A DNA stretch of 64,000 bases from Hypholoma sublateritium FD-334 SS-4 (Eukaryota > Basidiomycota > Agaricomycetes > Agaricales > Strophariaceae): NCBI GenBank assembly GCA_000827495.1, contig KN817534.1, positions 136,653-200,652 of the forward strand, given 5' to 3'. The position numbers were made by a program, and so were the translations under genes. The notes under the pieces are model-generated. The model made no database searches. It was not told the DNA's origin and worked only from the letters and a program-made list of their open reading frames with translations. Positions 47,805 to 59,700 of this stretch are shown one piece after another; positions within the stretch are counted from its first letter, which is position 1, and each line of letters starts with the position of its first letter.

Positions 47805-48367
47805 TCGAAGCGAGCGGTGGACTTATATATTGTGCAGCTTGCTAATAAAAAGCCACGAGCCTGCCACGAATCCACAGTGCTGACGTGCTACTCGGCTCAA
47901 ATATATCGGGTGTTGATGCCGAAAACTAAAACACGATGGACGCACAGTGCTCTCATACAGCTATGTTTGCATAGGCTCCGACCACGCTGTTATAGGCGAC
48001 ATCTTTCTGGAAATTAAGTAGATCTAAAGATAATCTCCGATAGGCGCCAAAGAAATTAATTAAAATCCCGAGGGAAGGAAGATGTGACACCCCGTCTATC
48101 AGCTTGGTGCCAGTATAATTTCAAACAAAGTCTACAGTGTGGCACAGATGAGCGCTGGAACTGAGCTGCGCCCGAAGATCAAGGGTGTAGCACGCTAACA
48201 GGGTGGCCTACGCACCTAAAGATCCATACACTGGCCATACGCCATGCGCATTCCTCAGCCTCGAGGTATATAGACGTGTCCCTGGTTAGTATTTATGGCA
48301 TCAAGAGCCGCACCATTGTTCAAAAGAAACCCTTCTTCCTGCACACACAACATCGCTTTGACCTACA
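47805..48367. promoter_or_regulatory. bidirectional promoter region, copy 1
   Basis: About 560 bp between the divergent starts of the oxygenase-like gene and the DUF2235 gene. No gene inside. No motif clearly shared with the equivalent interval at 63305-63822 was seen by eye. Confidence 0.55.
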
Positions 48368-50601
48368 ATGTCGAGTCCTCAGTTAGCAGCAACGGCCTCT
48401 ACATCTACTGTCAGATCTATGCCATCATCCCATCCGCCAACGGTCGAGGAAAACGTTTCTGCTCGCACTATTGTATTATGTTTTGACGGGACGGGAAATA
48501 TGTTTGGCGAGGTATGTTGAATTATTTTCCTGGCTACTGCACAGCGACTAATCATTTATTCAAACGATCAGGAGGTCATTATCAATCTCTTCAGCCGCAT
48601 CGCCTCGACAGTCTAATTTATTTTTCTAGAATTCCAATGTTATCAAATTCTTTCGCGCTCTTGTGAAGGATAGACCTGAGAAGCAGCTTGTATATTATCA
48701 GGTGAGCGACTTACTTTTACTGATACCCTAAAATATCATTCGTACCGATAATCTTTTCAGCCTGGAATAGGGACCTACAATGAGCGTCAGTTCTACACGC
48801 GAAGTATTTCTACCGCGGCGCGTCTGTGGGACAAAGGACTTGCTACCCATCTCAATGACCATGTTAAGGAAGGGTACGTTCATACTTTGACCATGGATTT
48901 GCACGCAGTGATATGAACACGGCGCATACAGGTATCAGTTTATCATGAGGAATTATCGGTAACGATTTATCGTGGTCTTTTATTTTCTGCTAACAGTCCT
49001 CATACCAGACGAGGCGATAAAATCTCCTTATTCGGATTTTCTCGAGGAGGTGAGGCATGCGCATTTTTGTTATCATGTGTCTCAGATCTTGCTCCGATTC
49101 CAGCACATACCGCCAGAGTTATTGCCGGAATGTTGTACAAAGTAAAATTCTCATTACACAGGGCGATAGTACAATATCTGAGAAGTTGGATATTATCTAG
49201 GTCGGGCTTTTGCCTGCTCATAACGACCAGCAATTGGATTTCGCGTTCTCTGTTTATCAAAGCACGGGCTCACATGGAATTCAATTGAGCAAGGAATTCA
49301 AGCAAACCTTTGCGTGAGCATCCCACGCCTGTCTTGAATATTTGCTGTGGAACCAATCCGTGACTAATGTGCCAGAATACCCGTCACCGTCGAGTTTGTG
49401 GGCGTTTGGTGAGAGAAAACATATTAATCATCATGAACAAGTTCATCAGTCAATAACTTGGACAGGGACACCGTTTCTTCCGTGGGAATTATCCCTCGGA
49501 GTCACCCATATACCTCAGTAAACTATGCTGTGAAGACCTTTAGACACGCGCTGGCCCTTGATGAGCGTAGGGCTCGCTTCCGACCCCAAACATGGAATGA
49601 ACCAACGCCTGACCACCAGCAAGATCTCGACGTCGATGATCCTGGATCAATAATGAAGCAGAGAGGCGACAGAGCACGAGACGACTGGGTATACCAGCCA
49701 CCCGAAAGAAGGACAACCGACGTCAAGGAAGTATGGTTTGCAGGTGGGCACCTACAATATCGAGATTCATCGATCATCGCCGATAGCCTGACACGTTCAA
49801 AGGTGCACATGCGGATGTTGGGGGTGGGTCCCACCCCAACACAATCCCTGACAGCCTTTCAGGCATTCCGCTGAGATGGATGGTCAAGGAGTGCATCATC
49901 AAAGGGACCGACATATTGTTCAATGCAGACGTCTTAACCTCCTTTGGATTTGATCTGAAAGCAGTGACTGACTCCGTCAGCAAGGGGCTGAACAGCCCTC
50001 ACGCGCACGGGCCGACATCAGAGCAATATGATTCCGACAGAGTGGGAAATGAACGCGTCCATCCATATTTTCCGACAATCAACCCTGTCAGTGTCACTAA
50101 CACCTTACCGTTTCCCACTTCGCTGCCGGATTCCATCGCTGCCTCGCCACCACCGCCTCTGGAAGAACATAATTTATTATCTAGATTGCACGAATTGGGC
50201 TCGTCAATAAAGCACTTGAACCTCAACTTCTGGATCACGCACCCCAACGACGCTCTTGATCGAGTCGCCACGGTGTTCGATCAATTAAAGCTTGCCCAAA
50301 CCTGGTGGCTCATCGAATTCCTGCCGACGTTTACTACATATCAGGAGGCGGATGGCACTTGGGTTAGAAAACGCATGTTAGTGAGATATAAATGAATTCT
50401 GTTGTACTTCCTCTAACATTACTGTACAGGAGAAACTTTGGTCAGGGACGCTATATTCCCTTCTTTGAAGACGAGATTCTGGTACACAAGTCCGTCGAAG
50501 ATAGGATAAAAGACACCGCGACGATGAAAGACCCTTATAGACCAGCTGCCTTCAACTGGGACCTTGCCCTATCTTCCGGTATGATTAAATATGTATCTTA
50601 A
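48368..50601 (+). CDS. DUF2235 alpha/beta hydrolase (Tle1-like lipase fold), copy 1
   Basis: Exon 1 is 48368-48511 (MSSPQLAATAST to FDGTGNMFGE). Later exons give NSNVIKFFRALVKDRPEKQ, YYQPGIGTYNERQ, RGDKISLFGFSRG, AYTARVIAGML, VEFVGVWDTVSSVGI and AGAHADVGGGSHPNT, then PLRWMVKECI and a last exon with FGQGRYIPFFEDE. This is the DUF2235 layout: an N-terminal FDGTxN loop, nucleophile Ser in GFSRG near residue 130, a likely Asp in VWDTV, and His in HADVGGG. Bacterial relatives include type VI secretion phospholipases; fungal members are mostly uncharacterised. No signal peptide or TM helix, so probably cytosolic. All catalytic motifs look intact. It is divergent from the oxygenase-like gene. Confidence 0.88.
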
Positions 50602-51151
50602 TATTTTTGCCTACCTATTTAGTACTTGGACGCCTCTCTCTCGTATATGCTGATATCATACTGTATTTAATGTGATTATCCACCGGAATGAGGCTTTCAT
50701 ATACCAGAAGCTAAAATGAATGTGTCGACCAAGTGTCGACTAGACTTAATTTACCCCTGTGGCAGTGTAGAGTAGTGTTCTCCCGCGTATCTCTGGCGCT
50801 TAACCTACTGCTGTGCGTTATACGTACGATCGCGGCAGCAAACGAGGACGAAGGACAGGATTGGGAAATCTATAGAAGAATACAATGCTGAGCGCTAATT
50901 TACCGGCGATTATGAGACGTTTTCTGCCTCTCCAATTTTGACACCGACAACGTTTCCGATCATCTACAACACGCTGGTAGCACTCATGCAAAATGTGACG
51001 CCTTTCGAAGTGTGCCTTGCTTTGAAGCATGCTGCCATGTGCTGGGGGCAGACAGGATTTTTTGAAAGATATATATACATCTCTGTGCGGTCGTAGTTCT
51101 ACCAGAATTACTGAGGCGATACCTCACTTATACAAGATATCACTTCAAGAT
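50602..51151. other. intergenic stretch
   Basis: About 550 bp between the DUF2235 gene and the small membrane-protein gene; nothing recognised. Confidence 0.45.
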
Positions 51152-51935
51152 GTCAGCCTATACAAGCACAGGAGGCAAAGCCTGCGTTAGCATCCACGAC
51201 AGAAGTCCAAATATCGAGAACGATGCTGGTCGGAAATTCATCTAATGAGTCACATCCCACTGACATGTACATCCTTGACAGACTCAGGGACGCCTCGCGG
51301 CGGGCCGTTTCGCAGCAGCGTTCCTGATCAGAAGTCGGAACTATTTGATGGGATATCCTCTCAATTTAACGTCCTTGTTGTAATTGTACGTCTTCGGTTG
51401 GTGGTGAATCTATACCGCAAGCTCATGATCTACGTTGTAGTCGACGTTCACCACGGCATTGATCATTTCATTTTTGTCCCTAGTAGGACAGCTCGTCAGC
51501 ATACCCGATAGTCTGGTGCGCGAGATTGGCATGTGTCTTTCATTTCTTGCTTGCGGCATCCATCTGTGGGTTGCAATAGTGGCAGGTCGAGCTGCACTCC
51601 TGGCCCTCAAATACAAGATATCTAAGGAAGATAGCTACCTGGGTGATAATTCGACGAATGCGCAAAAGGGTCTTCAAACAGAAGACTTCACCCGATTCCT
51701 TGTTCTTTGCGAGCAGCTCCAGCTGGCGGGCACGATTACGTTCTTTCCCGCTGCTCTTATCCTCATCTTCAGTATGTTCAACCATATTTGGTTTGGAATC
51801 TCCCTATATATTGTCGCGGCCATTTCTATCATCTTCGTATTCAGAGCAGGATTTTGGAAGGTTTCTGTTCTGGTTAGCAATGCAAATCATGCCTGGAGGC
51901 GGTTGCGTGGCATGCTTCCGGGGACAACGCGTTAA
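51152..51935 (+). CDS. small multi-span membrane protein, unknown function
   Basis: The proposed start is MSAYTSTGG at 51152; exon 1 joins DSGTPRGGPFRS, and SQFNVLVVI joins STFTTALIISFLSLVGQL in phase across an intron that starts GTACGT. Hydrophobic segments: NVLVVISTFTTALIISFLSL, GMCLSFLACGIHLWVAIVAG, AGTITFFPAALILIFSMF and WFGISLYIVAAISIIFVF, so about four helices, ending in a basic tail (HAWRRLRGMLPGTTR). I do not recognise the family. It lies downstream of the DUF2235 gene on the same strand and just before the hAT element. Whether it belongs to the duplicated module cannot be told, because the second copy is cut by the window edge. Confidence 0.6.
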
Positions 51936-52208
51936 ATAGTTTGTAGATACTTACTGCTTACCTGATTCCTGACTCCTTGGGCCCCAGTCGACAAGGTTGA
52001 ATTGCATTTTTCTCCAGCGTGCAACCAGCGTGAGGGAATTCTGACAGGGGAAGGTGCAAACCGAGAGTTACAGTACATACCCTGGAGAATGAGTTGCGCT
52101 CTGCGATGCTGCGTATCGGGCATTGCCGGACGCTGCGGAATGCAAATGATTATATAAGGTCACCTGACTTAATGTGACGCGCCTCCACAAATCGTTCTTT
52201 TGTTCCAA
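51936..52208. other. flank of the hAT insertion
   Basis: Short non-coding sequence between the membrane-protein stop and the target-site duplication. Confidence 0.5.
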
Positions 52209-52216
52209 GTTCCAAC
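52209..52216. repeat. 8-bp target-site duplication, left copy
   Basis: GTTCCAAC, repeated exactly at 56056-56063 on the far side of the element. T at position 2 and A at position 7 fit the hAT target preference nTnnnnAn. Confidence 0.85.
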
Positions 52217-55200
52217 TAGGGTTGCGGATAAAAGTATCCTATTATATACAAAGTGTAATATACATATGTAATATACTGTATATTACCTATTATATACATC
52301 TCGTGATGTTGACCAGGTATAAAACTGTATAAAAGTCCCAAGTGGCTGGATGTTGGCTGGACGTCGGGATGGGTTTGGCGATGCCAGAAACACAGCCACC
52401 GTGATCGATTAGATTAGATTCTCTGGCTGTAATATTTTCTGCAAGCGCCAAAGTTTGCAGGGCCTGCGGCGCTCACCCAGCACTCCTTCGACACTCATTT
52501 CCCTCTCACGATGTCTAAATTCACACTAGAAGATCCGAAAGATCCAAAATGGCGCTCAAATAAATACAAATTCGAAGATTTACCAGCCAATGTCCAGGGA
52601 TATATCCGTGGAAACCTTGAAACACCCCCGGAGAAATTTTCCATCCTTGTCCCACCTGCTCGCACATCGGTTCTTGATCTAATATACCATACAAAAATTC
52701 CCAAAATATGTGCTAATGAATCTTCATATGCAACTCCCCCAGGCCACAATTTTTTCAGTACTTCCATGCCTACAAAAGACACCTCGACGATCCAAAATAC
52801 TCTTATCCCACCCCGGACAATTGTGGCAGTGCTCTCGGGGCAGGCAAAAGAAGAATGGCTACGCGGCGCTGAATCTATTTGCGTTCCCGGAGTAGAAGGC
52901 TATTTTCCAATCTGGATTCTTCATTATTGGCTCCATATTCACGTCTATGTTGACCCAGTGCAAGTTGCCTGGAGACGCGGACTTGACTGGCTGAAACATA
53001 AAGACTTCACACCATATCCGGACCAAGTCAAAGCGACGTTTGATTCTCTAGCAACATTATCTTGGACAGGAAACATAATCACCCCTGGGAAATCTAGGGA
53101 ATTGTCCGTCTCCAAAATTTCCCTTCTTACCTATTTGTCGAGGCAGTGGTTCAGTGATGAACATATTGATCAGATGATATATTATCTAGAGGACGACATT
53201 GAAAAATCCTTCCCTAGTCACAAAATCCGCCTTATTGACACAATTCTCATTCGCAACATTATCCAGGCCTACTCACAAGATCGGACGGGCGAGGCATTTT
53301 ATGACGTTGATGGGTCATCATTTGTTCCTGAGTTTGGACGCTCTTTATCCGAGACAAATTTTCTAGGAGGTATTTTCCATGTTCATGGCAATCACTGGAT
53401 TACTCTCACCATCGACATTGAGCACGAGGAAATAGCCTATGGTGATCCCGCCTCCAAGGAAGCTCTCGAAACATCAGAACCCACACTTGATCGCGCCCTT
53501 CGGTGGTTCCTTTCCCAGCACATTCCTTCACTCAATTCCACGGATCAGCTCGAAGAAGTTGTCCTGCCCACACCTGCCCAGAATATACAACATGATTCCT
53601 GGAACTGCGGGGTATATAGTTTCAATGCACTCTCACATACTCTATTCAAAGATCGCCCACTGTTGGAAAATATTGGGCCCAGCTCTATCCCAGGGGATCT
53701 ACTGCGAATGGATGTTTTACGACAGCTCATTGCTAAGTTTAATCTATTTGTATGGATATATGCACGTCACTGCGAAGCACCATCTAATTTACCTCATTTT
53801 AGAACAAGCCTACTGACCAAGCCATTTGGACTCAGCCATCGTTGGATGCAGCAGCAGCGCCCTTGGCAGTACCAGATATTCCCAAAGCTCAAGAAATTGC
53901 CACAGCCAAACGAAGATCAGCAGCAAAACAGAAGTCCCAAGCAATTTTCGAGGCTTCTTTGGACAAATACATCATCCCCAAACGGAAGAGTAAGGGCAAC
54001 GATACTGCAAATGTAGAAAAGATGGTCAAGAAACGGAAGGTGAGTGCAATGTATCTTGTAAGATTTATTCTGTATCCCTGATTTATTTCTAGAAAGGAGG
54101 ACTGCAAGCAGCTGTTCTTAGGGTCCAAAACGAACAGGATGCCAGTGACTGCTTACCGCCTAAATCTACAGAGCGGGAGATACGTGGCCCAACCTTGGTT
54201 CGGAGTTTCCGTATTTCATTTGCATCATTAGACAATCAAACGATTGCGAGGTGTCATCAAGTATTTCAAGCAGTCGGGACACTCCAGGAGCCTGCTCAAG
54301 GATCTTCGAGAGGAGAAGAATATAGGAGCCGGGCTGGAAAGTATTGGCAAGACCAGATTTGCAACACTGACCTGGTCATCTATTTCCCTTCGCAGGTGTC
54401 TTCCTGCTATCCGCGAGCTTTGTACAGATGAGAGAATAACAATTGCTGTACGTTGGTTTGCTTACCATCAGTCTATCGATATTCTGACGTTTCAAATGGT
54501 AGAAATGGCAACATATCTTTATTGCCAACTCAACCGACACCCTGCAATTCGAAATCGCACTTGGCCAGTTCATTGCAGTGACGGAAGGGATCGCAAAGGC
54601 CATCGAGTGCCTCGAGGCAACAGCAGCAAATGCAGCCGATGTGTTCCTCTACTGGCTAGCTGTCCTCAATCACCTGAAAAGCGCGTTAGTTGCAAACTCT
54701 CTTCCTGATGAAGTCTGCAGTCAGATTCGCGCAATTATGAATTCAAGGTACTCAGAATTCTTTGTCAACGGCCCGTCAAAAGTCCACCTCTCTGCGTTTT
54801 ATCTCAATCCCAGTAAGCTGATTCCTTTTCAGTTTTTATACACATGTTGACCACCTCTAGCCTACGTACGATCTGCGATCTTCAAGAAAAACCCTAACCC
54901 GCTTTCATTCAGCATCATCCTTCCCCCGAAAAACCCGAATCCAACAGTACCAGCAGGCGTCACCAGTCCACGGACATTCATCGAAGTCGGTAGCTACCTT
55001 CATAGCCTCCTAGTGGAAGAGGTCAAGCTGGGTGCCAATAAGCATATAGCAAGGTTCAAAGGAAAGGGGGGTTTACTCACCAAAACATATCAGTCGCAAT
55101 TCATTGCGTTTGCCCAAGGTATCTTCCCATTCTCAACACCGCTAGGACTTTCTCAGACACCTCTTCAATGGTGGAAAGTCTTCGAGAATTCCGATCATGG

Positions 55201-56055
55201 AGGAGTGCTTGCGGTGCGTTTCTCGTTCTCTCGGGTACCTGTTGATCAAGCTGACAGTCAGTTAGGCCATTGCAATCAAATTGTATGCGGCAGTTCCACA
55301 TTCTATGGCAGATGAACGCACCATGTCAGTTATTACCTTGCTCAACACGGCCCAACGGAACCGCCAGAGCGTCGGCACGGTCATTGCAATTGCTCAAGTT
55401 CGAGCTCATTACATGAAAGCTATACCCAGAAAGGTAAGTCCCTGTTTAACATAGTCGAACCAAATACTTACCACAGCTACAGATTCGTAAATCAGCACAT
55501 CCCACGCCCATCCTGAAGTTCTTCGAATTAGAAAGAGTACTTCGTACGATTGACGATGCAGATGTTCGAGTCCGAAACATCAACTACGACGAATCGGACG
55601 AATCGGATGAGGATGTCGCTGATTTGAAGGAGGAGGAGGTAAACAACGCACTTGGTGATGGAAAGGTGCTTCCGGTTGTTGACGATGACGATACCGAATT
55701 CGATGCTACATGCAACGAGGTTCAAGAAGTACTGGCAAGCACAGCCGCTTCAGCATCCAAGAAAGTCAAGAAAAACAGTGAACTCACTTCAGGGATCGAT
55801 GAGGGGGACACATTGATGGACGGCGATGGCGACGACGGGTTCGAGTTGGGGTCGTGGCTTTAGAACGGTGGTGGTTGGTGGAAATGAGGGGTCTAATAGT
55901 CGTGAGGCTGTACCGTACATTTGGCCTAAACCTTGCACGTGACGTGGGCGAAAAACCGTAAATTACGCGGTAAATTACCTTTTATACATGGCCGAAATTT
56001 TTGGGAGGTAATATACCTCCTTTTATACGCCAAAATACTTTTATCCGCAACCCTA
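52217..56055. mobile_element. hAT-type DNA transposon, 3,839 bp
   Basis: The left end is TAGGGTTGCGGATAAAAG and the right end is its inverse, flanked by the 8-bp duplication GTTCCAAC. Terminal AT-rich repeats with TATATTAC motifs follow each end. It carries one multi-exon gene (52511-55863). Perfect flanking duplications and largely open coding exons suggest a fairly recent insertion between the two copies of the oxygenase/DUF2235 module. Confidence 0.88.
52511..55863 (+). CDS. Ulp1-like protease joined to hAT transposase C-terminal region
   Basis: Starts at MSKFTLEDPKDPK. Residues about 260-400 are a Ulp1-type (C48) Cys protease: His in HGNHWITL, Asp in YGDPAS, and Cys in QHDSWNCGVYSFN. An intron at about 53748-53800 (FNLF joined to NKPTDQAIW) and another after KMVKKRK lead to hAT sequence: VIKYFKQSGHSRSLL, GLESIGKTRFATLTW, a join from TDERITIA to KWQHIFIANSTDTLQFE, KAIECLEATAANAADVFLYW, and the dimerisation region PLQWWKVFENSDHGGVLA, then DERTMS. 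An acidic tail ends at 55863. I see no BED zinc finger or N-terminal catalytic Asp region of hAT. The join near 54100-54240 is not resolved. Confidence 0.72.
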
Positions 56056-56063
56056 GTTCCAAC
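56056..56063. repeat. 8-bp target-site duplication, right copy
   Basis: Exact repeat of 52209-52216. Confidence 0.85.
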
Positions 56064-59000
56064 CACTGAACCTGAAGTTGCTTGACGATTGCGCTCGTTT
56101 ACTTCACGCTTGTCGATCTGAACCCAAATGGTCTGGGCATAACAGGCGCTCTCCTTCAGCCTTGTGTCTAGCTGGAGGCCACCGCGATCACCTGGTGAAT
56201 ACCAATTGGATGTTAATGAAGACGCTGGAAAATTGATCCCAGAGCCTTCGAGCTGAATTGGGAAAACGAAGGAAGCATATCCGTGCACAAAGAGCTGACT
56301 TTCATGGCCAACATTGCGCTTGAAATGTAGCGTTCGCCTGTTTCCCTCGTTTCATTTTTCCGGGCGCACACTATACCACCTGCTCTGGTGATCGCAGTCG
56401 CTCCGCTAACTTGCCCACGGAACAAGGCCATACGAATGCCGAGGGAATCGCTGTAATTGAACGCAGGGGGGAATTCAGGGGTTGGAGGGATTGGCTCGTC
56501 ATCGGATTGCGCCACCGTGTCATGTGGTTATCCTTTGGCAAGCCGCTCGCCAGCCACGGCCAGTAGGACACGTTTGGCAACATGCGCGGTAAGCAGCGCT
56601 CCCCGTCATAGCCACGTATACTAGTTCACTGTACGATATCCTGCCGTCCACTTCACATCGCTACACATTCGTTGCTCGCCAATGCGGGGGGACAGGTGTG
56701 CTGCTCATGTGAGGATTTGCCCTTGTACCATGTCCACTTGCTATCCCGCGGAATCGCGCTGCCGCCGAGTCCTTCGGTGTTGCCCTTGAAGCGTCTCGTA
56801 CCCCAGCACTGCCCACGATCAGGATGCCCACTTTCGGTCACATCGTTGCGAGGGTGTCCATTCAGAGGACGCTGGTGTGCGCCTGAGACACAGTGAGCAG
56901 CAATTACAGAGGGAAGCACAAACGCCCACGCTGTTGGACTCGGAATCACGCCGGACATCAGCGCTCAGCGCTTGTGATTCTTTCAAAAAGTCGGGTAATG
57001 TATGACACCGTATACGAGGCCCAGTGGCGCACTGTAAAGAAGTGACACAATCAGCAGAGGTAGGAATGAGAGAATAAAACTAGTACTAAGTCTATTTTTG
57101 GAAGGGAGAATTGGTACTAGTCTCCCCCTTCCCTCCTAACGAACGTCAGCGGGATGAACTACTGTTCTTTTGCAATGAGCGGCACGGGGGTGCGACAACT
57201 TGAATTCAGCACACCGAAAACAGATCATTTCCGGGTTTGATGGCAGATAGGCCTAGAGACGGGACGAACGATATGTACGCAGAGGCGGCCCCCACTGCAT
57301 GATCATGAGGATGCGATGTTCATGTATGCCGCCCAACTTTAGCGGCGGCATCAAGGGAGTGTGAACAGAAAGTATGGAGAACCAATTCTACATATCAGAC
57401 ACGCGAGTCAGTCCGATGATGGATACGAGCACACAGGCACTTGCGTTGCACCCGAGACCATGAGATCGAAGCGCGCATCGCTCAAAACCAACAGTTTTCG
57501 CTCGTCGAGATGGTATGTGGTGTCCCTGTAGAGCTTGCAGACGATCCTCATAGTCACGGGTCTCCTGTTGCGAGCCAGAGACTCCAAGGTAGGCGTTGAC
57601 CCAAGGAAGCGGCCGCAGATAGGGATCGTAATCGTGGGGAGCGCCGGGGTCTACGTGGTACGTGGCAAAGCCCCGTCGACAATCACAGCCACCTCCGTCG
57701 CATTCCACAGGGGGCCCGGGCCAGCCAAGGAGTGTGGCAGGGAAGTGGATGGTAGCACGGAGCTTTGGAGTGAACCAAGTCATAAGCGCGGCGGGACATA
57801 AGCGCAAGGGGATTGACATTGAGGGGACGGGACCGGGAAAAAGCTACACGCTGAGCGTAACGTTGGCACCTGCTTTTTGAGAAACATAGTTACTTTCATT
57901 AGCACTGCTAATACAGCTCCAAGGCTCCGGAATCAGCGCCCAGGCGTCCACGTCCGGTTGACATCCAGTGACCACGACGGCCTCCAGCAGGCTGCAGCCA
58001 GTATCAGTCCACAGGGCCGTGACTGTTTAGCCCCAAAGATGTCGAGACCGATCCTCGAGAAAAATTTGGACCAAGTGGTGGAGCACAACCGAGCGTAATC
58101 GACGATAGAACAAGAGGACTTGAGTAGTGACATAGGAGAGCTCAGAGAACCAGAGGATAAAACCGTCGAACATGACCGTGACTCATCCGGTATTTACCGG
58201 CCCGTCACAGAAAAATCGTGTTACGTGGCGACGGGCGTAGCCCATTCTCCGCTCACTCATCCACTTATCTTTCTCTCCGGTATCGAAGCGTCGATTCGTT
58301 ACTCCGCCTGCGTGCCAGTGGTTTGCGGCTTTTTGCTTCGGTCACGGAGACTGCTCTGGCGACTGTCATAGTATAGATTGTCGGGCTGTTGGATATTCAA
58401 GTTGTCTCTCCCACACTGTCGCTTCTGCGAGCGTAATTAGATTCAGGACTCCTTGGAAATTGGGGCAATTTTTTTCCTTATGTCTCTGTCACGGCGCGAT
58501 AGGGTGCGATCTGTCCTCTAATTCGCAATATGTCACCCCCGAAAACGACGCCGCCATTGTCCGCACGTTCAATATGTCCAGCCATTACTGCGTGAGCCCG
58601 CGCCATTATCCCATGTCCCCACTCTACACCTGGCCTCGCTCTCCGTCGTCTCTGGCCTGCCCAAGTTGTGCTGTCTAAGGCCCTAAAAGTGAGTCACCAG
58701 TCCCAGTACACAACGAACTATATTGACGTGTCTAATGGCTCTCATTTAATCGTGAAGTCGAGGTCATCGCATCAATGCTCCAATCAGCACCGACGATCCA
58801 TACCTTCACTTTCAACCTTCCCGCACCCAGCACGGCGCTTTCTCGACAATCTCAAGCGACCTCATGCGCGCGTCTGCTCTCTGATGCGGTCGACCGCTCT
58901 TCCGCTGCCACCTTTGCATAACCTTACAGCGACGACCCCTTCGCACGCCCGTCCTCCGCTTATCTAGGGCTCACCTGTCTCCTCGACCACAATTTGCACA

Positions 59001-59700
59001 GCACTCCTGATGGGCGTCGGCTGGCGCACGGAGCAACTTGAATGCTTCTATCGGCAACACCGTCGCGTACTACGGCGTATACCTGACGGTCTAGTCGCAC
59101 GCGGACGCCGAGCACAGCAGCGCCATCCGGTGCACGCTGGAGGTGGACAGGTCGCGCAAGGAGTCCGGACTCCGCAGTCGCGGCGGGCCCGAAGAACCTC
59201 AAGGCGCTCAGAAATACGCAACGCTATAGGGCAGAAGGCCACTATTGGGCTGTGATTCAATGTGTGTTCAGCGATCTCGGAAGCGGAACTTGGCTGGTCA
59301 GAGGAGACAGCCTGATAGTCCTGTTCGAGGCAATAGTGATAATGAGTAGTGGCGTAATTGGGACAGTCTATCCCTGTCCCATTATACCTTGTACATCTTC
59401 CGTGGCGGTTCTCGACTTATTTGTTGGCTCCAGTTGCCGCGGACAAATGCCATTGGGTGAGGTCATAGTCATACCCCGTATTCCTTTGACCTCGTGGAAT
59501 GTGCGAACATACGATGGCGCTCTCCTGCAATTGTCAAATTTTCGGGTGTGTTTTGGCTTGTACCTTTCCACCCTCAGGTCTCCAGCTAACCTCACACTGT
59601 TACATCGTCTACGGATCACCAATATTCGAAAGGCGGAATAAAATAACGTTCATGTCCGAGGGAGGCGCAAAGCGTCTATACAAATACATCGAGCAGTTCG
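56064..59700. other. stretch without an assignable gene, some coding-like fragments
   Basis: Protein-like but unassigned pieces occur on the reverse strand at about 56220-56515 (IPPTPEFPPAFNYSDSLGI), 56653-56958 (IPRDSKWTWYKGKSSHEQ) and 57388-57819 (HVDPGAPHDYDPYLRPL). I could not join them into one model. They may be a decayed secreted-protein gene. 58100-59640 shows nothing recognisable. Confidence 0.35.

Noticed and set aside
57535..57880. Forward-strand frames ending GKSYTLSVTLAPAF
   Set aside because: Protein-like at the end only, overlapped by an equally plausible reverse frame; no family match, so no gene was called.
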